This document shows positions 10,393 through 21,405 of a DNA stretch of 64,000 nt, piece after piece. Below the pieces are notes generated by a model. That model did not search any database. It worked only from the letters and a program-made list of their open reading frames with translations, and was not told the DNA's origin. The stretch is from the NCBI GenBank assembly GCA_037176845.1, contig JAYKXP010000002.1, positions 806,001 through 870,000 of the forward strand. Direction: 5' to 3'. Within the stretch, counting starts at the first letter, position 1; every line of letters starts with the position of its first letter. The stretch is from Paramarasmius palmivorus (taxonomy: Eukaryota; Basidiomycota; Agaricomycetes; Agaricales; Marasmiaceae). The translations under genes and the position numbers were made by a program.

Positions 10393-11980
10393 GTGGGACG
10401 AATATGGATATCGAAGTAATGTACTGGTAAGTCAAACTGTCGATTTTTCGAATATTCACTGATCCTTTCATAGCCGTTCAACGCATCAATTTCCGCGAGC
10501 AGATATCCATGAATTCCTCTCACCAGACCTCTTACATCAAGTGATCAAAGGAACATTCAAAGACCACCTTGTGACTTGGGTAATTCAATGGCTTCACAGA
10601 CGCCGGCGAGTCGGCATGCTGTCTACCATGGCTATCTCTAATGCGTGTCAATAACAGAATATCATCGGTTCCGCCTCATCCAGGAATACGTCATTTTCAT
10701 GATGGCAGGGATTTTAGTCAGTGGACAGGGGATGATTCAAAGGCGCTGATGAAGGTAAGTTTACAGCCTCTGCTCGACGTCATCCAAGTCAATATTGTTA
10801 TCTTCAGGTATATATCGCTGCAATTGCAGACCATGTCCCACCGAAGATGGTCGAGTGCCTCTCGGCCTTCATGGAAGTTTGCTACATCGCACGAAAGAAT
10901 GTCATAACTTGACAAGACCTTCAGCAATTCCACCTCTCCCACTTCTATGAGTGTCGCACTGTCTTCGTTTAAAAGGGTGTGCGGATGGATTTATCCCTAC
11001 CACGTCAACACTCAACTCATTCATTACGACTATTTGCATGTTCGGTTCCCCGAATCTTGATTCTTCCATTACCGAGCCGAATCATATCAAAGCTGTCAAA
11101 GAGCCATGGCGTCGATCAAGTCGGAATGAGCCTCTTCCACAGATGATGACGACCGTCTCACTGCTGGACAAGATGGCTGCATTGCGTCGGAAATTCGAGA
11201 CATACTTCGAGGTTCCACTGCATGGTATACCAGGTTGCTTGCTTCGGGTACCTTGCCCAAAATGGCTCAGGATGTGTACGACGACAATACAGACTGTGGT
11301 CCATCGCATGGACCACTCGTCTGCTCGTCAGTCACGCTTGCTGCGGAATATGGTATGTCACTCTTCACTTCAAATTACATGTGCTGACACTTCTATTAGC
11401 GCGAGGATGGTCTCGCAATATCAAAGAGATCGCCACCGCTACCCAAGAACCCTGCCTTCCCGATGCCCTCTATCGATTCCTCTATTCGCAGCAACATTCA
11501 ACTTTAGCGCTACCACACATTGATTCCCTTCGAGACTATTTCAAGTTCTCTAGCGGGTCTGTTCGGGTCTATTACTCAGCTGTGGCATACTATTCACCAA
11601 GTCCTTGGTAGGAGCGGAATGCATTGTGAAAGGATTCACTCTCATCCAGCCTGGCTAGTATCATATCCTCGCCACGATACAGTCTTGATCACTATCGATG
11701 AGAGCAAGCCAGGGATGGGTGCTATGGTAGCTTGACTCGAAAGCACATTGTAACCTTGTGCACTGATGAAATGGTTTATGCCGTCGATGGATGCACCTGA
11801 TGAGGAGACAGGTCTCTGGGTCGTACTTAGAACCGGTGTCATTCATCTTGACGACCTGTTCACTTATGGTTTTGAACCGCTTCCCGAAAGTTTTCATTTT
11901 GCAGACTCGCTTGATGTGTTCCAGGCATTTTATGTAAATAAATTTGCGAACCATGCATCATACGATTTTATTAGATAGTA
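10393..11980 (+). mobile_element. Plavaka-like DNA transposon, decayed transposase C-terminal half
   Basis: Plus-strand fragments in shifting frames keep the order of Plavaka-type transposases of Agaricomycetes: DLLHQVIKGTFKDHLVTWV (about 10520-10590), GIRHFHDGRDFSQWTGDDSK (about 10690-10745), then VPPKMVECLSAFMEVCYIAR, FGSPNLDSSITEPNHIKAVK and EPWRRSSRN (11040-11130), KMAALRRKFET, and near the end WFMPSMDAPDEETGLWVV, VIHLDDL and LDVFQAFYVNKFANH (11770-11960). Several frameshifts and stops break it, and the N-terminal zinc-finger half is absent. I did not identify terminal inverted repeats. The element looks inactive. Family placement is from remembered motif order, not from a search. Confidence 0.75.
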
Positions 11981-12283
11981 TTACACTACTGCAATTACTG
12001 TAAGTTTGGAAAAGGAGAGGACCTTTTGACTTTACCTGCCAAAAGGCCGGACGTGAGTAATGTCCGATCCGTGGTAAGTAGGGGTAGTTAGCCGAAGGTA
12101 AAAAGGCATTTGGTATTTTCGGAGTACTCGGGCCCGGGTTTAACGTTTAGCTTTCTTATCGGAGTAAACGGGAAAGGTTCGCGGTCCGAAACGCTCGCCG
12201 CTTGCAAAGTATTCGTTTACAACAATAAAAGTATGTATCGTAAAAAAGAAACTGTGCTCTACACCGTCACCGTGTAACGCTTT
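11981..12283. other. gene-free spacer after the transposase relic
   Basis: No coding pattern is visible. It is rich in CGGA/GTAA-like words and may hold the transposon's 3' non-coding end and the 3' untranslated region of the minus-strand gene ending at 12284. Confidence 0.3.
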
Positions 12284-13514
12284 CTACTCGGAAGCTTTTT
12301 GGGGGTACAGCTCACGATGTACTTCATCCGCTGTAGCCATCACCTTGCTCCAACAATCCTTGAACTCTTTAGTGTAGAATCCGTCATCGTCAATGATACT
12401 AATCATGGGCGACATTTGACGGGGAACGGTCTGAGCATTTCCGGTGAAGTACGTATGCTTGTTGAGGACTTCCATTTTGTCGATTGCAGGGGTTGATGCA
12501 CGAGTGAAGCGGTAAAATTGTATCCACTTCCCACAAATCCCCGCAGCCCAAAGCGCGTTCAGTCGGGGGTATTGATGAAAGATAAACTGTACGTGTTGTA
12601 CAATTTGGGGAAGAGCTTCGACCACCACGCTTAGGGCCTGGGACTGTTGAATCGACACGTCATCTCCAGCCGAGAATTCACGAGGCACCTTAACCTCGTA
12701 CGAGAATATCGGTGTTGCTGGGGCATAGTCAGCATTGGGGTAAATCTGCCTATATCTTGACAGCTTCGGCCGGGCCACAATCATCCCATCTGCTGCCCGA
12801 ATGACCGTTACCAGTTGTTCAGCCTGGCTAGAGCCGGAAGATGTGCTGGAGATGGTGGAAGTGGAAGCAGATGCAGTGTGGTGGGTAGCGGAAGTGGCAC
12901 TTGGGCGCTGGGAGGCTGGTCGTATGATGTCTGCATAGCTCAACTCCTGGCGTCGCATCATCACTTGGCGGGTTTCGCGGCTGGTTTTAAGCTCCCATTT
13001 CGTTCCGTCCAGACCTGAGCAATTGTAATGTGAGGGGAGAAATGCACTCTCAGTCATAATTACGGCGTACCAGTGTCCACGGTTATAATAGCATCGGTTA
13101 CTTCTGGCTCACCTTCTGCCTCTTCTCCTGGGGATCGTTGCTCCCATTCATCCTTCATCGGGGCGTCAAATTCCACTACATAGTCGGGGTCCCGTAGCCT
13201 AGCGCTTTCTTCAGCGGTGACAGAGGTGGTATAGTAGAGCTCGGGGAGCGGAGCTCCTTCTAGGTGAAGATCCCCCGTTGAATAGAGTGCGTTCAAAAAC
13301 GGGATCATCCATGAGCTGAAGATGGAATAGTAGGGATTTTCCCTATTTTGAGCCATTTTATCTCGAAACTGGGCTTTAATACTTTCGGCATGCTCTGCGG
13401 CGTCGATTTTTGCGAACAGAGGCCAAACCAACCCAAGGAACGCCTGTAACTAAACATGCTATGTCAAAGAGCAGAAAGCCGAAGCGACAAGCGATTACTC
13501 ACCCAACTCGACAT
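12284..13514 (-). CDS. hypothetical basidiomycete protein (371 aa)
   Basis: Exons on the minus strand are 13503-13514 (only MSSW), 13071-13443 and 12284-13014. The introns (59 and 56 nt) have GTGAGT/ACAG and GTACGC/CAG borders, and the joined frame is exactly 372 codons including the stop. The N-terminal third is helical and charged (FAKIDAAEHAESIKAQFRDK). An acidic linker follows, then a Ser/Thr-rich segment (residues about 155-195) and a C-terminal globular part (RLNALWAAGICGKWIQFYRF, ISIIDDDGFYTKEFKDCW). No catalytic motif or known domain is recognised, and there is no signal peptide or membrane segment. It is divergently arranged with the gene at 14007 across about 490 bp, suggesting a shared promoter region. 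Confidence 0.7.
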
Positions 13515-14006
13515 GCTTGTTTCACTTCCCACTACCTCTCTACTTCAACACCCTTTATATATACGCAACTAGCGGCCATAACCAGCGGGAAACCAACTTG
13601 CAAAGGGAAATACGAAGGTCTTCCCCGAGTTTTCGTGAGCCATAGCAAAATCTCGAAGCGACCTTTCTGCGGAATGAACGAGCAAGTACTACGACAAAGC
13701 TGAAAATTCACCGCAATGGACCTCGGATTGAACAGTGGGACCTGCTTGAGAAGCTGAGTATGGTGGGTTTGCGGGGCTAACAGAAGTCCGCAAGCCGTAG
13801 CGAAAACAAAACAAGGCGTATTTCCGACGCCGTCGAAGACCGCACGCGTCGACAAGGATGAAAGCAAGGTCCGATCTTCGAGCCCAGCGTGTCGTCATGG
13901 GGTCCAAGGTGACAAAGACCGCAATACAAAGACCGCAATTCGGGCCTACAAACGAAGGCTTCAACCTGTCCAACCTGCCATTCACTCTCCCTCTAGCATC
14001 CTCCTC
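13515..14006. promoter_or_regulatory. divergent intergenic promoter region
   Basis: This 490-bp spacer lies between the starts of two head-to-head hypothetical genes. It contains an apparent TATATA-type stretch near 13555-13562 on the side of the minus-strand gene. A shared regulatory role is inferred from layout only. Confidence 0.35.
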
Positions 14007-14773
14007 ATGTCCACCCAAAAACTCGCCGAAAAGTCTCGAAGCCATATCCTCTTTGCACCTCCGGAAGGGCGTCTTAGGTATAGAGACGAGGTGAGTGTTT
14101 TTTTGGCTGTTGAGAGCATACCTGAATTGCTGTCCAGGACTTTAAAGTATTATGTGCCTCAACCCCCATCCCTTATTCGAATATTCCACGTTACCTGGCC
14201 CATCCCGCTTTTTTCGAGAAGTCCTGTCCGCCAAAGCTATATTGCGGTTGGCGTGTAGGTGTCGACGCACTGAGCGCATTAGTGGTGAAGCATTACCCCG
14301 ACCATGTCATTCTCTCCGGTGGGGAAGTGATGAGCTGCAACACTGCTTTAGAGCTCCCCAAGGCTATACGCAAGGAACTCGAGCTTCCACCAGAGCTCCA
14401 CCATCTGATCAGTATAGTCGATGGGGCAGACAGCGAGGGAAACTTTGGCTACGCACTGGCCATCGGCAACAACTACGAGGGTCTGTTGCCAAGAAGAAAA
14501 TATGTCGAGCCGCTTATGCAGAAGCTCTTCAACAACAAAGATACCGAGTGGTTTTTGACCAATCGTCAATGGAAATGGGCCCCCAGTTCTAGTTCAAGTT
14601 ACAAAGGTGAGCCCGTCATTGTTACTGGATACAGACATTTCATGACTGCTATGGCAGACCGCTCAGCTGGCCACAAAACTGTCTCCCGACTCTCACTCCG
14701 GGAAACCCAAAAAGAAAAGAGACCGGGCCCCACCGCTGGCATGGCCGTTCCGTCCCTAAATATCTCTGCGTAA
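14007..14773 (+). CDS. hypothetical protein (239 aa)
   Basis: Exons are 14007-14090 and 14138-14773, separated by a 47-nt intron (GTGAGT...TGTCCAG) in phase 0; total 239 codons plus stop. The protein starts MSTQKLAEKSRSHILFAPPE. It continues with a compact region containing YSNIPRYLAHPAFFEKSCP, LYCGWRVGVDALSALVVKHY and ISIVDGADSEGNFGYALAIG, and ends in a Ser/Arg/Lys-rich tail. There is no signal peptide, membrane segment or motif that I can name. The clean two-exon structure and codon pattern support a real gene. It is divergent from the gene at 12284-13514. Confidence 0.65.
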
Positions 14774-15024
14774 TGCCCATTTCGTTCATATTTGTACCCG
14801 TCATCATGACTCGTTCTCACATCTTCATTTCATACGCCCCAAGGAAATACGTTAATGACTCAGGAACCCTTTCAACAAACCAATGATAACATTTACTTTG
14901 TCGGACGAAAGCGCCCGTGTTCGCTAAGCGATCAAGTTTGAGTGGGGGAGTGCAAATAACTGTGAGGAAATATATATTGACGAGGAACGGCACGTACAGC
15001 TTTCTACTTTGTGACTAAGCACCC

Positions 15025-16534
15025 ATGATCTTCACCGTCCCAGAGTTTCCCCCCGAGATTTGGGATCGCTGTTTTCGACTTGCCGACTTCAATGATGCAC
15101 TGCAGGCCCGAGGAGTAAGCAAGCACTTCTGTGATCTGGCAACTAAAATTTGCTTCGAAAGAGTCGACGTTGGATGGAACGAGAATCGGACAATGACGGA
15201 GGAGCTCAAAAGACTCGTAGTGGGTATGGACTTAATGGCGAAGAATACCCATGATATTGCAAATTCGGTTCTCTATCTCAACATTTACATTCCGTAAGTA
15301 CAACGCCTTTCGAATATTTCTCCGGTCCTATTCAGAAGGAAATACAGGTCAGACAAATATAGCGAGTCATTCAAGGAAACGGTCGCTTCAGGAATTCGAG
15401 CTATGATCAATCTATTGGAACTGGAGATTCATCTCCCTCCTCGCCAGAAAGACATGCCCGCCAAGCTTTTGGGTGCTCCCACTTTTAACAGGCTCCAAGG
15501 CCTGACTTACAGCGGAGACTTGACCGAGCAGTTAATCCTCTTTATTGCGCGCCATTCTCATACCTTGCAAAAACTAGACGTCTCCACCTTTGTGGTCTAT
15601 GCCCAGGGACAATATCAGGATTGCTTGCCGGCGACTGAAGTAGGGTCGCCTTTCACGTGTCTTCAAAGCGTTAGGGTCCCGTCGGAAGTCTGCTACATGT
15701 TGTTGCATTGTGGAATCCCCAACGTGACGACGTTCGGTTTGCAAAACATACCCAGAGCGTTGAGCTTGCCTGAAGAGACTTTGAGGATCCTCCAAGAGCT
15801 GAGCTGCCACCAATCCGTGGGGCAGAATCTCGAAGAGCTTACGGTCGAAGGAACGGGGTATGGTGACTGGCTCTTCGATCCAGTTTCGCGATACTTCCCC
15901 ACGATAAAAGAAATCGGGATAGGGTACAAGACTGGGCCAGTGCCCGATCACGTAGCTCATTTGAACGAGTTGGTGAGTGTCTCCTGGCCATCTTACCAAA
16001 AACGATCTATGCTGAGTTGACCAGATCGACACGAACCAGGTGTTACGTTCTTGTGCTCAAATGCCACATCTCACCCGTTTGGATTGGTATTACCTCGGGA
16101 GCGTCCTGAAACCTGATGATTGGGAACGGGGATGGAGTTTTGTGCTCGAAATAGCGAGGATTAATCCCCACCTCACCTTTATAGCGCTGCCACGTAAGTG
16201 AAAATCATCCACGACGGTGTGGGTTCTGACTTCAGTCCAAGAATCAGGGGCCTGGAGGCGTATAGGAGACAATATCTGGATACCGGCACATTTGGATCTT
16301 GAACAAACGCACCGTTTCGGATACGAGTGGTTCATGAAGACGATTCAAAACCGACGATATTGTTTCCTTGATTCCTTTCTAGCCCTGATGGAAAGGGACC
16401 TGCTTGCAATTAATCATGATGGCCCCAACGCGAAAAACCTACAATTCATTCGTGCCTTTAAGAGGAAAAGTGTGTTGTCAGAAGAGGATGTGTTCCGATT
16501 CCTGGTACTCGCATGGGGCTTGGATTTGTTGTGA
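15025..16534 (+). CDS. F-box/LRR-like protein, family copy 3 (451 aa)
   Basis: Predicted SCF substrate adaptor. Exons are 15025-15293, 15348-15972, 16025-16193 and 16242-16534; the joined frame is 452 codons with the stop. The F-box-like N-terminus reads PEFPPEIWDRCFRLADFNDA, then ARGVSKHFCDLATKICFERV. Exon 2 shows NLLELEIHLPP, FIARHSHTLQKLDV, FGLQNIPRAL and a repeated acidic/aromatic strand. Exon 3 ends DDWERGWSFVLEIARI. Exon 4 opens QSGAWRRIGDNIWIP, followed by RFGYEWFMKTI and LDSFLALMERDLL. For the third intron the AG giving QSGAWRR was chosen over an upstream AG because it matches the relatives. It groups with the copies at 3035 and 26046. Confidence 0.8.
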
Positions 16535-16714
16535 CCAGGGTCGATGGGCAGATTCATGACTTTTCTTGTTTTTGGCTTAGCATATTGAGATTCTTACGAA
16601 TATTACAATCACTGAGTCGGTTTTCATTAACGTCTGCCATTCGTGTACTATTACTACCGATCGAAGCAATTTCAAGAACTACATGGAAATCAAGCCCTAC
16701 TCGAGCTAACACGA

Positions 16715-18718
16715 TTACTTGGGCAGCAATTCCAGAATCTCCTCGTCTCTGGCGTCAGAAGATGGGTATGCTCTACGATATGACTGAATATATTCCGTGT
16801 GATGGGCCCGACTAGGAAACCGGACAGCTAATGGCATGCCATCGATGTTACGCTGGGACGATATATTAGAGGATCCACGCAAACCATCCATCAGGCTCAC
16901 CTTAATCTGGGAAATCCTATCATTGTCCAGAACGAGACGTAATCGGGTCGTTTTTAGGGTCTCTGACGATACAGGCTGTGGACTTTGTGGTGGGTCGAGA
17001 TCATTCTCCTTCCGTTCTAGGCGCGCTAGAATGCGGTTGTCCTTGTTCTTCGCCCTTTTCTCAGTGATATTGCTAGCCCTTGCAGCTTCTTCGGCTGGCG
17101 TAAGCAGAACCCAGGTTCTACTAATCGCATACACATATCGCCTGCACGTTGGGCCTGTGGATATTATCAGAGAAAGGACGTACTCAGACCTTGGCTAGAA
17201 ACACACAACGCATCAAGCCATCTTCTCCAGAGCCTTCTAGCTTTTCCACTTCACGCTGCAAACAAGTCATACAATAGGATGGAGCTCGGCAGTTACATGT
17301 CAACAAGCCAGTCAGAGGGTATTGGTCTTGGTAACAAACCTGTTGTTTGACTGTCATATTCAAGCTATGCTGAGGTTACAGAAACTGAGCGCACTGAACA
17401 GGAGGACCCTGGGCCAGGGGGCCAGGTTTTCCTCTGTCAAGATAGCAAATAATCAGTTGGCGACGGATAAAAGAGGACGACGCCGGTATACTCTACCTCT
17501 GCACCGGCGGACTTCATAGCTTGCTGAGCCTTGACAAGTCTGGTGAGTAATGCGGTGGGCTGTTAAGAAATTTCTTTACCTCCTTCGTATCTTTCTTTGC
17601 TTTCTTGTACAAGAGTTGGGATGCATCCAGTCCCTTGGCCTTGAGCGAAAGGCATACGATCTTAAAGAGGGGTAAGGCTATGACGAGATGAGTCCGTGAA
17701 GGCACGTCCTTACTTGATATCGGTCATTGGCACTAAGATTGGGCAATCCCAAGCATTCAGGATCCAGCCACAATAAGCATGCCTCAGGAACAGAAACAGT
17801 TGCACCTGAAGGACAATTTAGAACGAGGGTACAAAAAATTTGATATCGTTCACATACGATTATCCAAAGTGTGTGTTTCAGCACTTGCCTCATCACCCGA
17901 CTGATCCACCACAGGCGCTGAAACACCACCATTCTCACCTACTAGAGCAAGTGAATACGAGGGTTGAACGTTGAGCTCGAAATGGTATACCGCTGGTCGA
18001 AACAAGTGTTGATCCGGGTGCTTGTGCTGCTTCGACTTCGTGATCGGGAACTTCATTGAGGGATATGGTGCGTTGCGAAGAAGTGCCATTAGCAGCAGCA
18101 GTGATGTAAGTCAGACAGGAAGCTTTTCAACAGTTATCTCGCCATTATCTAGTGCAGAGAGAACGACACGCACCGCGATACTGAGGACTACTGGTCAGCA
18201 ACAACCCGTCCTGTATTGACCATGGTTGTCCGAGGTTTACAAGACCCACGTCCAGCCAAAATTTTGAGAGGAGCCAATAACACCTGCGGAGTGAAGAACC
18301 GGGCTCCCAGCTTTCCACCAACATAGCAAACAGTAAGCGTAGGTAGTACAACGATCGAGGAAAATCTACACACGTGTTATGCCTTCTATTGTAATTGAAC
18401 CACTTATAAGCGATAGAGAGTAAGGCGGAGCTCAAAGAACAGCCAGAAAACGCACTTTGACTCGATATTGCTGACGGATGGATATATGAGGGAGAAGCGC
18501 ACAAGGGGAGAACCACTTACCCATTGGTTCCTTACATATCGGGCCTGTTCAATTGTTTCTGCAAACGACAATGTCATGCTCTGGAACAGAAGGAAGACTA
18601 AAACAGCTTGCCCGTCTCCCACACCGGTTCCTTCTTCATCTTGCCAAATTGATGGTGTTGGTGCTGAAAATGACAATGTCAACGATTCTGAATCGACGAC
18701 GGCGAAGAACTGGCACAT
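16715..18718 (-). CDS. possible multi-exon membrane-type protein or relic
   Basis: Several minus-strand stretches look coding: a C-terminal exon (16715-17134) with LTPAEEAARASNITEKRAKN and LARLERKENDLDPPQSPQP, a segment SLKAKGLDASQLLYKKAKKD (17514-17705), VPEACLLWLDPECLGLPN (about 17770), FELNVQPSYSLALVGENGGV (17850-18089), hydrophobic pieces near 18188-18373 (IVVLPTLTVCYVGGKLGARF), and LSFAETIEQARYVRNQWVSG near 18550. Their order suggests one spliced gene with hydrophobic N-terminal segments and a basic C-terminal tail. No complete splice model was found and no family is recognised, so it may already be broken. Confidence 0.35.
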
Positions 18719-18739
18719 GGTGCACGATGCGTGATGCGT

Positions 18740-20100
18740 GGGAATATATGTTAGTCATCAGGCCTCAGCCAGGATAGCTCTCTCTTCGACTCTCAGGATG
18801 GCTTGCGCCAAAATCCCAAGAGTTGGAGCAGAGCTCAGCAGACGAGCTATCGTCGATTCAGGATGGTTTGCGCCTATATCCTATCGAACGCTACTCGCAT
18901 TGTTTTGCTTGTCTCCCCAGTTGCCTTTTCTCTACCACATTCGTCATCCGCATCTGTTTCTTTTTTTTTTCTTTTCTTTTCTTTTCTTTGCTTCTATGAG
19001 CAGGTCGGGTCGGGAAAGAACTAGACAAAGCATCATACGGACGTAAAAAGGTAAACTCGATGGCTATGTCTGTCGAGATGCACTCTGATATGACTCTTTC
19101 CATAGCAATGTTCGTCTCGAAATCGATTGAGACCTGCGCGGACTACGAATAGCTTGGGGTATTGGACCTGAAGGGAAAGGTGTAGGCGAATCTTTATTCT
19201 CCCGGAGTATAGCAATGACTTACGCTTTTCTGTGTATCTAGCCACAAACTGCGGCTAGGCCCTCATTATTTCGCGATCCACCTTGTCAAGGCGAAGATTC
19301 AGGACAAGGAGGCGACTGAATATGGATTGTGCCTTTCACTACAGAACTGTTGCCAAGGGGTAAGTTGTTCGATCATTCTTCGCCGCCTTGATTCCTGACC
19401 ATAGGCGCAGCTTGGTATTTGTAGACGACGACCGTATCCGTTACATCATTCACATCGCCACCTTGTCTTTGTGGCGATATGCAAGTACTCTTCAAGACTT
19501 CACCGGCGTTTTCTTACCACGGAGGCTCACATGAGCATGGTTTCCCGAAGCCTGACATTGGGTATAGCAGTTACCTGGAGACCTGGACTTCTCACAGTCC
19601 TGTCGCGTATCTGAGTATACCATATGCAGAAACACCTGCAGAAAAACGACGTTTCGCCCACCTCTACTTCTTGATACCACCCGCAGATGCTTCACAATAG
19701 GACACGTGTTCGGAAATCCAAGGAATAGGCCTTTCGACCATTGGCCAGTGATCAAGTGCAGTCGTATCATCTCAAAGCCTTTGGGTTCCCCTCAAAATGA
19801 GTGACCTGGTCAATGGAGATCTAAATAGCGGCCTCTTGGATCATATAGAGGCTCGGGAGGTAGTTCAGGTATGTTGCGGCTCCATGTTTCTTAAACAGTT
19901 CTTAACGCCGTACATATCCAGCCCAATACCATCTTCTTGCAAATGTGAGGGGAGAAATCTTGTTCCATGGTGCCATCGATGTAGCGAGGTCTGTTACTCC
20001 AGACCCAGAGCCAGTGAAGGTATGTCAACTCCTTTGTTATGGATCACGGAGTGACATGGTAAAATAGTCCACATTCTAATTCTTCGCACGAGACGCTGGA
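18740..20100. other. region without an assignable gene
   Basis: Only short frames are present. A pyrimidine tract (about 18958-18992, TTTTC units) and an imperfect direct repeat around CAGGATGG(C/T)TTGCGCC (about 18796 and 18859) are visible. A cysteine-bearing segment near 19930-20010 reads CKCEGRNLVPWCHRCSEVCY but is not embedded in a longer frame. Confidence 0.3.
18958..18992. repeat. TTTTC pyrimidine tract
   Basis: This is a run of T followed by four TTTTC/TTTCT-type units on the plus strand. It is low complexity and has no assigned role. Confidence 0.8.
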
Positions 20101-20249
20101 TGTGACGTTGAAGCGGTTGTTGAGCACCTGGCCTGCCTCCGGAACGCATCTATCAGCGCTTTGGCGCATGCATTCTCCATCCTTTGCGCTCGTTATTCTT
20201 TCGACTTCCTCGACATCTAAATCTCGTTCACGTCCGATGACCAAGAGCA

Positions 20250-21084
20250 AGTTCGAGCTCGAGCTGCGAAGTTTGACAAGTTGCTTGAAGACTTCCTCGG
20301 GTCGAAGCTCCAGGGTGTCACCTCTATCCCAGAAGTATCGAGATGAAGGGGCAAGCCTTGATGACACAAATTATGCAAAGCAAGCTGAAGCGAGACTTAG
20401 GGCAGGAGCGGAAGGTGCTAACGAAGACCATGGTGCAGGGCCGTCAGATGAGGGAGAACCAGAAGATGAACGGCGTATTCGGGAACGCAGAATCCAAGTG
20501 GACACCTTGGAAGCCATTCGTCGTTCTTTAGAGGACGCTCGAACTTCATCTTCCGACCCACAATCCATTCTTTCAGCTTTATCTAGCATATCACACCCAG
20601 TCATCTCTCCTTCCCTCACAGCAGTCGCACCTCATTCACAAACTCGCCGCTTCATCCTCCGAAGGTTCCATCATTTCAAAGACTTGGGTGCTTCGGCTCG
20701 CTATCTCGAAGGAGTCTAGTCTCGACGGTCTGGTAGATGTTCTCCAACAGCAAAATCTTGGAGGAACCACTACCACGTTCAATTTGGAAGGTCATTTCTC
20801 GCGATCAACTCATCAACTTCGAGAGGCTTCATGCTTCGATCCACCCCGGTCACAACCATCGAGACGAACCCAAGATCTTTACTGAGGATCTGGCCCTTGT
20901 CAAACGAAACCATGTTACTGCTCGCAAACCGGTTGTCACCCAGGCAGAACGGAGCAGATGTTCTAATGCCTGGCGAGAAGGAGTCACCACCATATACGCA
21001 CATCGACGTAACGAGCTTGTCGAGTACAAGCGTAAAATGGATTCGGTTTTCCATCGACTGTGTCAGAAATCCTCCGATGGCTGA
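20250..21084 (+). mobile_element. retroelement gag-like relic
   Basis: The best segment (20737-21084) contains PRSIWKVISRDQLINFERLH, ASIHPGHNHRDEPKIF, DLALVKRNHVTARK, VVTQAERSRCSNAWREGV and YAHRRNELVEYKRKM. This order recurs in uncharacterised gag-like proteins of mushroom retroelements. Just upstream, KESSLDGLVDVLQQQNLGGTTTTFNLEG reads in another frame, and an acidic helix DEGASLDDTNYAKQAEARLR plus RRIRERRIQVDTLEAIRRSL lies at 20340-20530. Phase changes and the lack of protease or reverse transcriptase show it is a fragment. No long terminal repeats were seen. Family assignment is from recall of the motif pattern. Confidence 0.5.
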
Positions 21085-21405
21085 AGCTCGTATTCCTTTG
21101 TGATTTCCTCTCTCTCCATGCTCTTCACTACCATCCTCCCCTCAGCAACAATCACACCATCTATACGCCGCCGTTTATCAATCACATCTTAGGGTTCCGG
21201 GCGCGCCGGCGCTCCGTTGCGCGTTTCGCGTTCACTTACTGGGTAAACCTGAACCATGGACTGGCTAAGCCTAGTCGCCTCTCTGTTCCTTATTTCTCAA
21301 TTGCCTCTGTTCAATAGCTCCTACGTTGTGTACAGTTGTAAGATGTAAGAGATAGAATACAAGAAAAGATGGTTTTCAACTCGGTCCGTCTACGGCATTG
21401 CCTCG
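21085..21405. other. spacer between gag-like relic and F-box copy 4
   Basis: No gene is visible. It contains GC-rich sequence near 21195-21225 (GGCGCGCCGGCGC) and presumably the 3' untranslated region of the minus-strand F-box gene. Confidence 0.3.

Noticed and set aside
13689..14045. 118-codon minus-strand frame in the divergent spacer
   Set aside because: It overlaps the first exon of the gene at 14007 on the other strand, has arbitrary composition, and shows no motif or splice support.
18958..18992. Pyrimidine tract as a possible promoter or poly(T) retroposon tail
   Set aside because: No adjacent gene start or retroposed coding sequence fits; it is kept only as low-complexity sequence.
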